In this document: positions 9,383 through 18,751 of the stretch, one piece after another
Layout of the letters: each line of letters starts with the position of its first letter
Position numbering within the stretch: position 1 is the stretch's first letter
Assembly (NCBI RefSeq): GCF_900129935.1
Contig: NZ_FQXJ01000006.1
Location: forward strand, 213,053-277,052
Source of the DNA: Desulfosporosinus lacus DSM 15449
GTDB lineage: Bacteria > Bacillota > Desulfitobacteriia > Desulfitobacteriales > Desulfitobacteriaceae
Direction: 5' to 3'
DNA length: 64,000 nucleotides
Notes under the pieces: generated by a model
Database searches by the model: none
Told to the model about the DNA's origin: nothing
Seen by the model: only the letters and a program-made list of their open reading frames with translations
Translations under genes and position numbers: made by a program

Positions 9383-10360
9383 TTAACGCTCCTCTCTAAG
9401 CCAACGGGCCACATCTAAAGCGTGATAAGTGATCAGCAAATCTGCTCCGGCACGCTTCATACTCAGAAGGGCCTCTAAGACAATGCGCTTCTCATCAATC
9501 CACCCATTGGCAGCAGCAGCCTTGACCATGGCGTATTCTCCGCTGACATTATAAGCCGCAAGTGGCACACCGTATTTCTCTTTAGTTCGATATATAATAT
9601 CTCCATAAGACAAAGCCGGCTTTACAATGATCATGTCGGCTCCCTCTTCTATATCCAAATCCGTCTCCAGCATAGCTTCATTGCCATTGGCTGAATCCAT
9701 TTGATAGGTTCTGCGATCTCCAAACTGAGGGGTCGATCCCGCTGCCTCTCGGAAAGGTCCATAAAATCCGGAGGCGAACTTAGCCGAATAGGCCATAATC
9801 GGAATATGAGAAAAACCTTCTTTATCTAACAAGTCCCTAATAGCTGCGACTCGCCCATCCATCATATCGGAAGGGGCAACCATATCCGCGCCTGCACGGA
9901 CCTGAGAAAGTGCCGTCTTGGCAAGTAAGTCAAGCGTCGGGTCATTTAATACTTGTCCATTTTCAATCAGGCCACAGTGTCCATGATCCGTATATTCACA
10001 CAAACATACGTCCGTAATAATATAGAGATTTGGGTAGTGTTGTTTAGCTAATCGTGCAGCTTGCTGTACAATTCCATGCTCATGGTAAGCCCCTGACCCC
10101 ACACTGTCCTTGCTCTCCGGAATCCCGAATAACAAGACAGCAGGTACTCCCAGTTCTACAACTTCATGAAGTGCAAGGATAAATTCATCGAGTGAATAAT
10201 TAAATACTCCAGGCATGGAGGAAATCTCCACCTTTTTCTTTACTCCCGGCATCACAAACATTGGGTAAATTAAGTTTTCAATTCTGATATGGTTTTCCCG
10301 TACCATACTGCGGATAGTCTCGTTAGCCCGCAAACGGCGGGGACGCCTTTTCAATTCCAT
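9383..10360 (-). CDS. hemB: Porphobilinogen synthase (5-aminolevulinate dehydratase)
   Basis: Joins two 5-aminolevulinates into porphobilinogen. It is 325 residues long and full length. The active-site lysines are in MAYSAKFASGFYGPFREA and MIIVKPALSYGDII. The metal site DVCLCEYTDHGHCG has the cysteine pattern of zinc-dependent enzymes. It ends two bases before ahbD starts. A repeat-rich 192-bp gap precedes it and may hold its own control region. Confidence 0.96.
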   Translation of the reverse strand: MELKRRPRRLRANETIRSMVRENHIRIENLIYPMFVMPGVKKKVEISSMPGVFNYSLDEFILALHEVVELGVPAVLLFGIPESKDSVGSGAYHEHGIVQQAARLAKQHYPNLYIITDVCLCEYTDHGHCGLIENGQVLNDPTLDLLAKTALSQVRAGADMVAPSDMMDGRVAAIRDLLDKEGFSHIPIMAYSAKFASGFYGPFREAAGSTPQFGDRRTYQMDSANGNEAMLETDLDIEEGADMIIVKPALSYGDIIYRTKEKYGVPLAAYNVSGEYAMVKAAAANGWIDEKRIVLEALLSMKRAGADLLITYHALDVARWLREER

Positions 10361-10410
10361 CTTTAATAGACCCCCTCTCGTCTTAACCCTCGTCGTTTAC
10401 CCCTTCGTAG

Positions 10411-10545
10411 CCAATGAATGAAATGAAATTGCAAAGAGAACCATCAAGCCAACCACAAAGAACCACTTCCCTGAAGCTTTGGTGAACGTGCAATTTCATT
10501 TTTATATCATTCAATTTCATTTCTATTAATTTAATTTCATGTCAA
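10411..10545 (-). promoter_or_regulatory. Phased ATGAAATT repeats upstream of hemB
   Basis: Read on the minus strand, ATGAAATT occurs at 10540-10533, 10520-10513 and 10499-10492, that is every 20-21 bp (two helical turns). An inverted copy lies at 10423-10430, and TGCAATTTCATT (10489-10500) can pair with AATGAAATTGCA (10422-10433). It fills the gap between ahbC and hemB. It could be a regulator array or a long hairpin. Confidence 0.4.
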
Positions 10546-10552
10546 ATCATCA

Positions 10553-11728
10553 TTACTTTATCCCGATCTCTTCATCCGTCAAATAGCATGCCGGATCGGA
10601 CTCCCAGAAATCACCGGTAACAGCTTCCGCCCGTGTCCGGAAATTACCGTTACACATGTCTAAGTATTGACAAGCTGCGCATCGTCCTTTGAGCAAGGCT
10701 TTGCGGTCTTTGAGTCCAGCCATGATGGGATGGGTCACATCTGTCCAGATCTCTGCGATTTTGCGTTCGCGAACATTTCCAAACGAGATGTGCTGGGTGA
10801 ACTGATCCGGATGCATATATCCTAGTGGATCAACTTCTCCAAAAGCTATACCCGAACGGTTTCCCCCGTTAAGGCCAATTAGATCTTTAATTCTTTGAGC
10901 TCTTGCGGGATCCTCTTTTAACGCTTGGATGTACATATATACTCCATCGCAATGATTATCAACCGTTAGGATTTCCTTTTTCAAGCCGCGTTCTTCGAAA
11001 TCTCGAGTTCTGCGAATAATCGTGTCCATCGCTTGACGGGACTCTTCCGGCGTCACATCTTCTGCAATCATTTGGTTTCCTCGGCCCGAATAGACCAGGT
11101 GGTAAAAGCAAACGCGATCAATATTCTCTTCTTCGATGAAATCAAAGATCTTGTCTAGTTCTTTAATATTATGATGATTGATTGTAAAACGAAGTCCTAC
11201 ACGTTGGTCTACAGCGACGCAATTTTGAATTCCTTGCATTGCCGCTTTAAAGGCTCCTTCTTTACCTCTGAATTTGTCGTTCACATCTGCAAGCCCATCG
11301 AGTGAGATTCCGACATAGGAGATCCCAATCTCTTTTATGCGGCTTGCCACTTCAGGCGTAATCAAAGTGCCATTTGTTGAAAGTGTGGCCCTAAGCCCTT
11401 TGGAAATAGCATACTCTGCCAATTCGAAAAAATCGGGGCGAATCAGCGGCTCTCCTCCAGAAAAAAGCAGAACGGGAGATTTGAATTCAGCCAGGTCATC
11501 GATAAAGCGCTTAGCTTCTTCTGTGGTCATTTCTCCCTCATATTTTTGAGCATCAGACTCCATATAACAATGCGCACATTTCAAGTTACAGGTCTTGGTC
11601 GAATTCCAAACGACCACAGGCCCAGAAAGAGTGGTTGTTCCATTTCGAGCACCATGCGAGTTTTTATTATAACGCAGAGAGTCTCCGAAGTATTCCGTAT
11701 CAAATAAGAGCTTTGTGACACTAATCAT
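10553..11728 (-). CDS. ahbC: Radical SAM 12,18-didecarboxysirohaem deacetylase AhbC (NirJ1-type)
   Basis: A 391-residue radical SAM/SPASM protein beginning MISVTKLLFDTEYFGDSLRY, the N-terminus typical of the AhbC/NirJ1 group. Its cluster motif is C47-x3-C51-x2-C54 (CNLKCAHC), followed by FSGGEPLIRPD. C-terminal cysteines (CAACQYLDMCNGNFRTRAEA) should bind auxiliary iron-sulfur clusters. AhbC removes the acetate side chains of didecarboxysirohaem to give Fe-coproporphyrin III. It lies four bases after cobA-hemD. Confidence 0.85.
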   Translation of the reverse strand: MISVTKLLFDTEYFGDSLRYNKNSHGARNGTTTLSGPVVVWNSTKTCNLKCAHCYMESDAQKYEGEMTTEEAKRFIDDLAEFKSPVLLFSGGEPLIRPDFFELAEYAISKGLRATLSTNGTLITPEVASRIKEIGISYVGISLDGLADVNDKFRGKEGAFKAAMQGIQNCVAVDQRVGLRFTINHHNIKELDKIFDFIEEENIDRVCFYHLVYSGRGNQMIAEDVTPEESRQAMDTIIRRTRDFEERGLKKEILTVDNHCDGVYMYIQALKEDPARAQRIKDLIGLNGGNRSGIAFGEVDPLGYMHPDQFTQHISFGNVRERKIAEIWTDVTHPIMAGLKDRKALLKGRCAACQYLDMCNGNFRTRAEAVTGDFWESDPACYLTDEEIGIK

Positions 11729-11732
11729 ACTT

Positions 11733-13247
11733 TCACCCCTCCAATAAGGCTTCGACTAATCCCTGAATTGTATATTCGTTAGCCTCTTTATAGATCGTCA
11801 GACCAAGCTTTCGAGCAGTTCCACTGGTAATAGGCCCGATGGAAAAGAGAGAGACACCTTTTAGTAAAGAGATTTCTCCTTCCAAAAGTTCTACAAAATT
11901 TCGCACTGTCGAAGAGCTTGTAAATGTGACCACATGAATCTCTTTTTCACGAAGCATACGTTGCAATTCTTCTCGATTTGCTCCTCCGAGTACTGTCTTA
12001 TATACTGGCACATCCCAGACTTCCAAGCCCATAGCCTTGAGCGATTCTGGCAAAATATCTCGCGCCTCTTCCGCCCGAGCCAGTAGCACCTTTTGACCAG
12101 CTGAAACACGGCCGGTAAGACCTTCAACAATCTTTTCGGCGCGGTACTCTTCCGGAACATAGGCCGCCCGAAGCCCTCTTTTCTCAATAGCAGCTTGCGT
12201 AGCCGGACCTATAGCAACTATCTCTAAGCCGATCAAATCACGAACATCTCGTTCTTGATTCTTAAGCTCTTCAAAAAACGCCTCGACTCCGTTGACGCTA
12301 GTAAAAATAAGCCATTTGAACTGTCCAAGATTATTCAGAGCTTTGATTATATGCGAATTGTCAGTGGGTGGGACAATGTCAATCGTCGGAAATTCCCAGG
12401 CCTCGCCGCCTAAAGCTTCGATTTCCTGTGATAACGCACTGGCCTGATGTCGCGCCCGAGTGACCACGATCCTTTTCCCAAATAAGGGTTTCTTTTCGAA
12501 CCAATGGAGTTTCTCTCGCAGAGAGACGACTTCGCCGACGATAATAATAGAGGGATTCGTAAATTCCTGCTTTTTAACCTCTTCGGCAATAGTATCCAGT
12601 TGCCCTACGAGGGTCCGTTGTTCTGGTCTGGTACCCCATTGAATGATTCCGACTGGAGTCGTTGGCTTCTTCCCATTCTCCATTAGTTTTTGAGCAATTA
12701 AGGGGAGATTTTCCATGCCCATGAGGAACACAAGGGTTCCATGGGATAGGGCAAGGTGGTCCCAATGAATGCTCGTTTCATTTTTCGTAGGATCTTCGTG
12801 TCCTGTGATAACTGCGAAAGAAGACGTCAGATCTCTATGGGTTACGGGTATACCTGCATATGCCGGAACTGCAATAGCGGAGGTGATGCCAGGTACCACT
12901 TCAAACTGAATCCCTGCGTTAAGTAAAGCTTCGGCTTCCTCGCCCCCCCGACCAAAGACAAAAGGATCCCCTCCTTTTAGGCGGGTTACGACTTTTCCTT
13001 CCAGACCTTTATCCACAAGAACTTGGTTAATTTCATCTTGTTTAAGTGTATGGCGATCCGGAGATTTCCCCACATAGATGAGTTCACAATCAGGGCGGGC
13101 TAATGTCAAAAGGCGCCGCGAAGCTAACCGATCATAGACTAAAACATCTGCTTTGGCAATACATTCTGACCCTTTAATGGTTATCAACTTAGGGTCTCCG
13201 GGACCAGCACCCACCAAATATACATATCCCTTACTCAAACCAAACAC
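11733..13247 (-). CDS. cobA-hemD: Fused uroporphyrinogen-III C-methyltransferase / uroporphyrinogen-III synthase
   Basis: A 504-residue fusion. Residues 1 to about 245 are the SAM-dependent methyltransferase (VYLVGAGPGDPKLITIKG, VVTRLKGGDPFVFGRGGEE, FLMGMENL) that makes precorrin-2. Residues about 255-504 are HemD (KRIVVTRARHQASALSQEIE, LIFTSVNGVEAFF), which cyclises hydroxymethylbilane. The fusion directs uroporphyrinogen III straight to sirohaem, as the Ahb route needs. A 189-bp gap with an inverted repeat separates it from hemC. Confidence 0.95.
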   Translation of the reverse strand: MFGLSKGYVYLVGAGPGDPKLITIKGSECIAKADVLVYDRLASRRLLTLARPDCELIYVGKSPDRHTLKQDEINQVLVDKGLEGKVVTRLKGGDPFVFGRGGEEAEALLNAGIQFEVVPGITSAIAVPAYAGIPVTHRDLTSSFAVITGHEDPTKNETSIHWDHLALSHGTLVFLMGMENLPLIAQKLMENGKKPTTPVGIIQWGTRPEQRTLVGQLDTIAEEVKKQEFTNPSIIIVGEVVSLREKLHWFEKKPLFGKRIVVTRARHQASALSQEIEALGGEAWEFPTIDIVPPTDNSHIIKALNNLGQFKWLIFTSVNGVEAFFEELKNQERDVRDLIGLEIVAIGPATQAAIEKRGLRAAYVPEEYRAEKIVEGLTGRVSAGQKVLLARAEEARDILPESLKAMGLEVWDVPVYKTVLGGANREELQRMLREKEIHVVTFTSSSTVRNFVELLEGEISLLKGVSLFSIGPITSGTARKLGLTIYKEANEYTIQGLVEALLEG

Positions 13248-13275
13248 TCCTATTCAATCAGCTTACCAAAGCTTA

Positions 13276-13304
13276 ATTATATACTAAATCGAAAACATTT
13301 TTAA
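13276..13304 (-). promoter_or_regulatory. Possible internal promoter before cobA-hemD
   Basis: On the minus strand TATAAT (13281-13276) lies 17 bases after TTAAAA (13304-13299), a weak -35. It would start a transcript about 20 bases before the cobA-hemD ATG. Confidence 0.3.
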
Positions 13305-13313
13305 TTAATGACG

Positions 13314-13408
13314 TACGATGCCGCCAATGCCCAAGGACGGCGCATTTGGCGGGTACCCCGCTCCCCAAAGAAGAGGAGTTTGAGTGGTTAGTTTTGCTCT
13401 GCATCGTA
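13314..13408. repeat. 95-bp inverted-repeat element between hemC and cobA-hemD
   Basis: TACGATGC (13314-13321) and GCATCGTA (13401-13408) are outer arms. Inside, CCGCCAA (13321-13327) pairs with TTGGCGG (13345-13351), and a GCGGG/CCCGC hairpin overlaps. The gap is GC-richer than its surroundings. It may be a folded RNA element or a small palindromic insertion; I cannot name it. Confidence 0.4.
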
Positions 13409-13436
13409 AGATCAAGCACTGGGGCACGCAATTTCC

Positions 13437-14348
13437 CTATCGAATTTCCGCTAATATCGAGTTAGCCCCTTGTTCTATCAGCCGATTGGCGACTTCGATG
13501 CCCACTGATTCGGGATCGGTCCCTTTGGCTTCCGCCTTAATCAAGCGAGTTCCATCCAGGCTTGCCACCATTCCCCGAAGAATAATTTCTCCCTTAACCA
13601 CTTGTCCTAAAGCCCCAATGGGGACTTGGCAACCGCCTTCAAGCTTACGCATTAATGCCCGCTCTGACTTTACCGCTTTTTCAGTGGCAATATGGTTTAG
13701 ACCAGATAGCAATTCCGCAATATCTGAACGCTTCTCGTCGATTTCCACAGCTATGGACCCTTGCCCGACTGCTGAAAGCATCATATCTTCGGGTAAGATT
13801 TGAGTGATTCGCTCTTCCCATCCTAACCGTTTCACCCCCGCTGCAGCAAGGACAATACCTGCCATGTCAGACTCTTGCAATTTCCTCCATCGGGTTTGCA
13901 GATTACCTCTCAGATCCATAAAATTAAGATCCGGACGATAATGCTTGAGCTGTGATTTACGACGCAAACTACTTGTGCCGATAATAGCGCCCTCGGGCAA
14001 ATCCTCAATTGGGACCCCGTTTCGGCTCAAAAAAACGTCCCTAGGTTCTTCCCGTTCACAAAAAGCACTGATGATTAATCCTGGGGGTAATAATGTCGGC
14101 ATATCCTTAAGACTGTGAACTGCCATATCAAGTTCATCGTTCAGCAGACCCTGTTCCAACTCTTTAGTAAACAATCCCTTGTCCCCAATTTTAGAAAGGG
14201 GAACATCCAATATCTTATCCCCTTTGGTTTTCATGGAGACAAGCTCAAAGTTAAGATGAGGATAAAGCTCGGTTAATTGACTTTGTACCCACTCGGCTTG
14301 CCACATTGCTAATTGACTATCCCGAGTTCCAATGCGGATGTTCTTCAT
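13437..14348 (-). CDS. hemC: Hydroxymethylbilane synthase (porphobilinogen deaminase)
   Basis: Polymerises four porphobilinogens into hydroxymethylbilane. At 303 residues it is full length. It has the N-terminal [18 protein letters not shown], the HSLKDMPT loop, and the cofactor-binding cysteine in [12 protein letters not shown] near residue 241. Its start overlaps the hemA stop by 4 bases, indicating coupled translation. A large antisense open frame over its 3' end is a shadow. Confidence 0.96.
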   Translation of the reverse strand: MKNIRIGTRDSQLAMWQAEWVQSQLTELYPHLNFELVSMKTKGDKILDVPLSKIGDKGLFTKELEQGLLNDELDMAVHSLKDMPTLLPPGLIISAFCEREEPRDVFLSRNGVPIEDLPEGAIIGTSSLRRKSQLKHYRPDLNFMDLRGNLQTRWRKLQESDMAGIVLAAAGVKRLGWEERITQILPEDMMLSAVGQGSIAVEIDEKRSDIAELLSGLNHIATEKAVKSERALMRKLEGGCQVPIGALGQVVKGEIILRGMVASLDGTRLIKAEAKGTDPESVGIEVANRLIEQGANSILAEIR

Positions 14349-15682
14349 TCAGCCCTCCTATGATACCCTTGCTTATGACTCTTTTTCAACATCAGATTTG
14401 GGCGTTTGCCCTCTTCTTTAACATCTAAATCAAATAAATTCTGTAATATTTCTGTATAGAGATGACCTTGGCTTGTATTGGCATACTCTTTAAGGTTAAT
14501 AATCGGCAGATGCAAGAGATGATTGACGATGGAATTAGCCATAGAACGTATTACCTTTTCCTGTTTTGGAGTTAACCCTGTCAAATGCCCCAGAGCGCGC
14601 TCTACTTGCATATCTCTGATCTGTTCACCTTTTTCCTGTAAGGCTAAAATCGTCGGTACAACAAACAATGAATTGTGCCAGTTCAGAAATAATTCCATTT
14701 CTTCGTCGATAATCTTTTCTGCCTTGATTGCAGCGATTTCACGTTCTTGATGATGATGATCGATAACTCCTCGCAAATCATCAATATCAAATAAAGTAAT
14801 ATGAGGAATTTCCCCTACTTCCGGGTGTATATCTCGAGGCACCGCAATATCAATGAGCAACATGGGGCGATTCTTACGATTTTTCATAATTTCCTGCATG
14901 CGCTCAGGAAGCAACACAAAATGTTTCGAGGCAGTTGCGGATATCACTATATCCACTTCTTCAAGATACTGATCTACATCATCAAGCCGTACCGCCCGAC
15001 CGCTGCACTCCTTTGCTAATACAACGGCTTTTTCATAAGACCGATTGGACACTAAAACAGTGGTGGCTCCTGCTGAAACCAAATGTTTGGCTGTCAGAGT
15101 ACTCATTTCTCCGGCTCCCATAATAAGAATCCCTTTACCTTCAAGCTCTCCAAATTGTTGTTTGGCAAGCTCAACGGCTGTATAACTTATGGAAACCGGA
15201 TGTTGATCAATCAATGTATCTGTGCGTACGCGCTTGCCTACCGCTAAAGCAGTTTGAAAAAACACATTGATCACTTTATTAGTGGCTTCTGCCTCATTTG
15301 CTTGTTGATAGGCCTGACTGACCTGTCCAAGGATTTGTGTTTCCCCTCGAACCATCGAATCCAACCCAGATACTACCCGAAACAAGTGGCGGACGGCATC
15401 ATACAAGGTATGAGCGTACAAATATTGCTCCAGGATATTTTCTTCAATTCCATGATGACTGGCAAAAAAGTCCTTGATGGAGCGAATCCCTGTTTCTACA
15501 TCCGTTGTAGCTGCGTAAACTTCAGTACGATTACAAGTGCTGAGTATTACAACCCCCTGAATTGCTTGACAGTTTTTTAATTCTTTGAGGGCCTTCTGCA
15601 TTTGAGAAGGGTGAAAGCTCATCTTTTCCCTTATTTCAACAGGAGCGCTCCTGTGATTTAATCCGATAGCGACTGGAAACAC
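14345..15682 (-). CDS. hemA: Glutamyl-tRNA reductase
   Basis: First enzyme of the C5 pathway: it reduces glutamyl-tRNA to glutamate-1-semialdehyde, which HemL then uses. It is 445 residues, with the catalytic cysteine in [13 protein letters not shown] near residue 50, the NADPH-binding [15 protein letters not shown] and a C-terminal dimerisation helix. The start is GTG at 15682, inside the preceding gene by 25 bases. The first residues [20 protein letters not shown] fit the family start. Confidence 0.96.
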   Translation of the reverse strand: MFPVAIGLNHRSAPVEIREKMSFHPSQMQKALKELKNCQAIQGVVILSTCNRTEVYAATTDVETGIRSIKDFFASHHGIEENILEQYLYAHTLYDAVRHLFRVVSGLDSMVRGETQILGQVSQAYQQANEAEATNKVINVFFQTALAVGKRVRTDTLIDQHPVSISYTAVELAKQQFGELEGKGILIMGAGEMSTLTAKHLVSAGATTVLVSNRSYEKAVVLAKECSGRAVRLDDVDQYLEEVDIVISATASKHFVLLPERMQEIMKNRKNRPMLLIDIAVPRDIHPEVGEIPHITLFDIDDLRGVIDHHHQEREIAAIKAEKIIDEEMELFLNWHNSLFVVPTILALQEKGEQIRDMQVERALGHLTGLTPKQEKVIRSMANSIVNHLLHLPIINLKEYANTSQGHLYTEILQNLFDLDVKEEGKRPNLMLKKSHKQGYHRRAE

Positions 15683-16296
15683 TTTTCTAACACCCCTTTC
15701 GCTTCGGTCAGTCGTTGAGCTTTAATAAGCGTTCTAACTTCTCCGTCTGTAGCGCGATTCCAAAAAATACTTCGCTTTTCCGGAGGCAAGTCAGACTTGG
15801 CTCTATTTCTCCAACTTTTAAGCAATGTTAGATATTCAGCCATTTCATGACCGTATAAATCTTCTAACTCTGCTCGCACTTGTCGAGCTACAATAGGGCT
15901 ACTTCCTCCAGTCGATACTGCAATCTTCAGATCTCCTTGTTCCATAATGGAAGGTACTATAAAACTGCATTTCTCTGGATCATCAACTACATTCACCAGG
16001 CGATAATGGGCTTTAGCATCCTGTGAGACTTGCGCGTTGACTTCCTCGATTTCTGTACATGAAAAAACAAGCCTGGCATCTTGAATATCGTCAGATGAAT
16101 ATTCTTTTTCAACCCAAAAACATGATTTTCCATCAATCAGCTCCCGTAGCTCAGGAACAAGACGAGGAGAGATAACTCGCACCAAAGATCCATGGTGCAA
16201 AAGGGTTTGAACTTTCCTTAATGCTACATTTCCTCCACCGACGACCAAAATCGGCAGAGCGTTTAAGTCTATGAATATGGGATAATACTGCGACAT
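15658..16296 (-). CDS. Precorrin-2 dehydrogenase / sirohydrochlorin ferrochelatase (CysG-N/Met8 type)
   Basis: About 212 residues. NAD+-dependent oxidation of precorrin-2 to sirohydrochlorin is expected, with iron insertion likely as in Met8p, giving sirohaem for AhbAB. It shows the Rossmann start LPILVVGGGNVALRKVQTLL and the VSTGGSSPIVARQVRAELEDL motif of the family. No separate sirohydrochlorin ferrochelatase gene lies in the operon. I choose ATG 16296 over the TTG at 16302 because the GAGAAGGTG site is better spaced for it. Confidence 0.88.
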   Translation of the reverse strand: MSQYYPIFIDLNALPILVVGGGNVALRKVQTLLHHGSLVRVISPRLVPELRELIDGKSCFWVEKEYSSDDIQDARLVFSCTEIEEVNAQVSQDAKAHYRLVNVVDDPEKCSFIVPSIMEQGDLKIAVSTGGSSPIVARQVRAELEDLYGHEMAEYLTLLKSWRNRAKSDLPPEKRSIFWNRATDGEVRTLIKAQRLTEAKGVLEKCFQSLSD

Positions 16297-16404
16297 AAAC
16301 AATAGTCACCTTCTCCACTTTTCTCCTAGATTTAAATTCGTTCTATTTGGACATATTTCCTGCCAAAACTCATAGATTCTCGAATTATCAACGGTACAAT
16401 TATC

Positions 16405-17286
16405 TTAAACAAGTATATTAGGTTGACTAATCGCGTAAGAATGCAACCCTGGCAAAAAGTAATTTACACCAAAGAACGTGAACAACACCGCAACAAATCC
16501 AAATATTGTCATCCAGGCCGCCCGTTTCCCTTTCCAGCCATACATCAACCTGGCATGTAAGTACGCTGCATAAATAATCCAGGTGATTAACGACCACGTC
16601 TCTTTAGGGTCCCATGACCAATATGTACCCCAAGCATAATTTGCCCAAATCGCACCTGTAATAATGCAAAGAGTCAGTAATGGAAAGGCAAATCCAATGA
16701 CCTTATATGACAGCTCATCGATTATGTCTAAGGCAGGGAAACGTGAAATTATTCCGTGTGGATTTGATTTTTTCCCTTTGCCCTCTTCCCCTATTTTCAA
16801 CAAATACATGATTCCTAATCCGAAGGATATGGCAAAAGCACCGTAGGAAAACATGGCTGTAACTACGTGAAAGGTTAGCCACTTACTTTTAAGTGCCGGT
16901 GGAATCGCCTGGGCAATTCTCTCCTCCGGTCCCATGCTCATGATAATAAACATCAAGATTAAAAAAGCGATGGGCATGACAAAAGCGCCGAGAGACCTGA
17001 GCTTATAGCGATACTCTATAAACAGATAAACAAATATAATCCCCCAAACGAACGACAACAAAAACTCATAGGAATTGGAAAGCGGCGGACGTCCCGCAAT
17101 AATCATACGCAAGATGATAGCCGCAGTGTTAGCGACTAAGCCAACAATGGTAAGATATGTTGCAAATCTGCCCATTAGTTCTTTTTTTGTGCCTATCCAA
17201 GCCCAATAAAACAACATACAAAGGGTATAGGCCATTAACATAACATAAAATGATGAAGTTTCAAGGTTTTGCAATCCCTGATCCAC
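16405..17286 (-). CDS. ccsA: Cytochrome c biogenesis protein CcsA (ResC)
   Basis: A 293-residue polytopic membrane protein that, with ResB, exports haem and attaches it to apocytochromes c (System II). The tryptophan-rich haem-handling motif WANYAWGTYWSWDPKETW is present near residues 212-229. Conserved His residues lie on either side, for example in WLTFHVVTAMFSYGAFA and in YLHARLMYGW. The start is GTG with a GGGAGG site. It lies 56 bases after resB. Confidence 0.93.
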   Translation of the reverse strand: MDQGLQNLETSSFYVMLMAYTLCMLFYWAWIGTKKELMGRFATYLTIVGLVANTAAIILRMIIAGRPPLSNSYEFLLSFVWGIIFVYLFIEYRYKLRSLGAFVMPIAFLILMFIIMSMGPEERIAQAIPPALKSKWLTFHVVTAMFSYGAFAISFGLGIMYLLKIGEEGKGKKSNPHGIISRFPALDIIDELSYKVIGFAFPLLTLCIITGAIWANYAWGTYWSWDPKETWSLITWIIYAAYLHARLMYGWKGKRAAWMTIFGFVAVLFTFFGVNYFLPGLHSYAISQPNILV

Positions 17287-17342
17287 AGTGCTTATCCTCC
17301 CTTTTTCTGTACTAATCTTTAGACAGTCAGGCTTATGATGAG

Positions 17343-18647
17343 TTATTTTGCTTGAATGTCATGAATCAAACGATCAAACTCTTGCTGAACCCCACCTGTA
17401 ACTTTACCGGCCATCGTCCCCATTGTCAGTTCTCCATCTGTTCCCTGTCCCGATTCGAAAACTCCCAGTACAACCATCGAACGCCAATAAAATGATAAGA
17501 ACAGTCCTAACAGCAACAAGGCGCATCCGAGCCAAACGACCATCACGCCTGGGTCTTGTTTTACTTGCAATCCAGTAAAACCAGCATTTCCCTCGAGGGT
17601 TAACTTATATTCACCTTGAACGTCAATAGTTTCCCCTGCATTAATTTGCCCCGTTTGTACAGGTTGAACACCTTTCCCTCTATAGACTTGATAAAGCATA
17701 ATTGGCTTTTGTGGATCGCTCTTAATTGCAGCGGCGATAAGATAGAGTTCGGTTCCCGGTGCTTGAAAGTAATTCCCGCCGTGGTCTTGCAAAACAATTG
17801 GGAGCTTTTGATCCTTCAAGTCAACCGTTAGGCTAGCTCCGTTAGCAAAACTTGATTGATAGAATGTTACCCCTCTATATGTAAGCGGATGATTTACAGA
17901 GATTGTCTTACGAAGCACTTCTGTTCCGTTTTCAATAATCCCCATATCTGTATACCAATTATCTCGTTCACCATTAGCCAAAAAGCGGTCCTCGGCTGAA
18001 TAGATATGGACACTAAAATCTTGATTAATCCTTCCCTTGGATACACTAATCGAGTTTAGAGGTACAGTTGATCCTGCACTGCTCATCATAAAGCCCTTAA
18101 AACCCATGGTTGTTCCTAAGATCGCCCCGATGACTAAAACAACAAATGAAATATGAGAAATAAGTGATCCCCAATTTCCCAGTCGCCGTTTAATCGCTAT
18201 AAAACTCCAACCATTGTCTCCAGAATTGATTGTAACTTTAAATCCCTTTCGCTTTAGTACATCTTGAACAGAAATCTTGAGAGGTTCGCTTTCTCCAGCT
18301 AATTTCGCTTTAATCTTACTAAACACGTTTGAAACACTTACAGGCGGCTTAAGGGCAAAGGTTCGATTATAAATCCCCTGAAAACGTTGGATACTGCAAA
18401 CTATTAAATTGATGCAAAGTAAACCCATTAATAAGCGAAACCAAACAGTACTGTAAATTTGGGTAAAACCAAGAGTTTGCCAGATCTGACCTACTTCCTT
18501 GGCCGTCTCCGGGTCCAAGTTCACTTGAGGAAAAACAGTTCCCACTCCTGAGACAAGAGCTACTAAGCCTAATAATATCAGCCCTAATTTCATTGAGCTG
18601 AACACGCGCCATATATACTCTACAATGCCCTCGCGTTGTTCTTTCAC
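17343..18647 (-). CDS. resB: Cytochrome c biogenesis protein ResB (Ccs1)
   Basis: A 434-residue partner of CcsA in System II cytochrome c assembly. It has N-terminal membrane helices (SMKLGLILLGLVALVSGVG), another helix near residue 155, a large external domain with HPLTYRGVTFYQSSF, and a last helix near residue 370. It begins at GTG 18647 behind an AAGGGG site and is the first gene of the haem operon, with a possible promoter just upstream. Confidence 0.92.
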   Translation of the reverse strand: MKEQREGIVEYIWRVFSSMKLGLILLGLVALVSGVGTVFPQVNLDPETAKEVGQIWQTLGFTQIYSTVWFRLLMGLLCINLIVCSIQRFQGIYNRTFALKPPVSVSNVFSKIKAKLAGESEPLKISVQDVLKRKGFKVTINSGDNGWSFIAIKRRLGNWGSLISHISFVVLVIGAILGTTMGFKGFMMSSAGSTVPLNSISVSKGRINQDFSVHIYSAEDRFLANGERDNWYTDMGIIENGTEVLRKTISVNHPLTYRGVTFYQSSFANGASLTVDLKDQKLPIVLQDHGGNYFQAPGTELYLIAAAIKSDPQKPIMLYQVYRGKGVQPVQTGQINAGETIDVQGEYKLTLEGNAGFTGLQVKQDPGVMVVWLGCALLLLGLFLSFYWRSMVVLGVFESGQGTDGELTMGTMAGKVTGGVQQEFDRLIHDIQAK

Positions 18648-18718
18648 TAAATCGCCCCTTCTCTAGCTATGCCATTTCATTATTATGGAAAATCAAGCAA
18701 ATGCTTCATACGTTTTTT

Positions 18719-18747
18719 ATTATACCCCAAAAAATGATGGATATGAA
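18719..18747 (-). promoter_or_regulatory. Candidate sigma-A promoter of the resB-hem operon
   Basis: Minus-strand TATAAT (18724-18719) is 17 bases after TTCATA (18747-18742), a 4-of-6 match to the -35 consensus. It lies in the gap between the tetR stop and the resB start. Confidence 0.45.
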
Positions 18748-18751
18748 GTTA

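Noticed and set aside
13384-13803. 139-codon open frame on the plus strand
   Set aside because: It is antisense to hemC, whose motifs and operon position are unmistakable; the frame has no domain signs.
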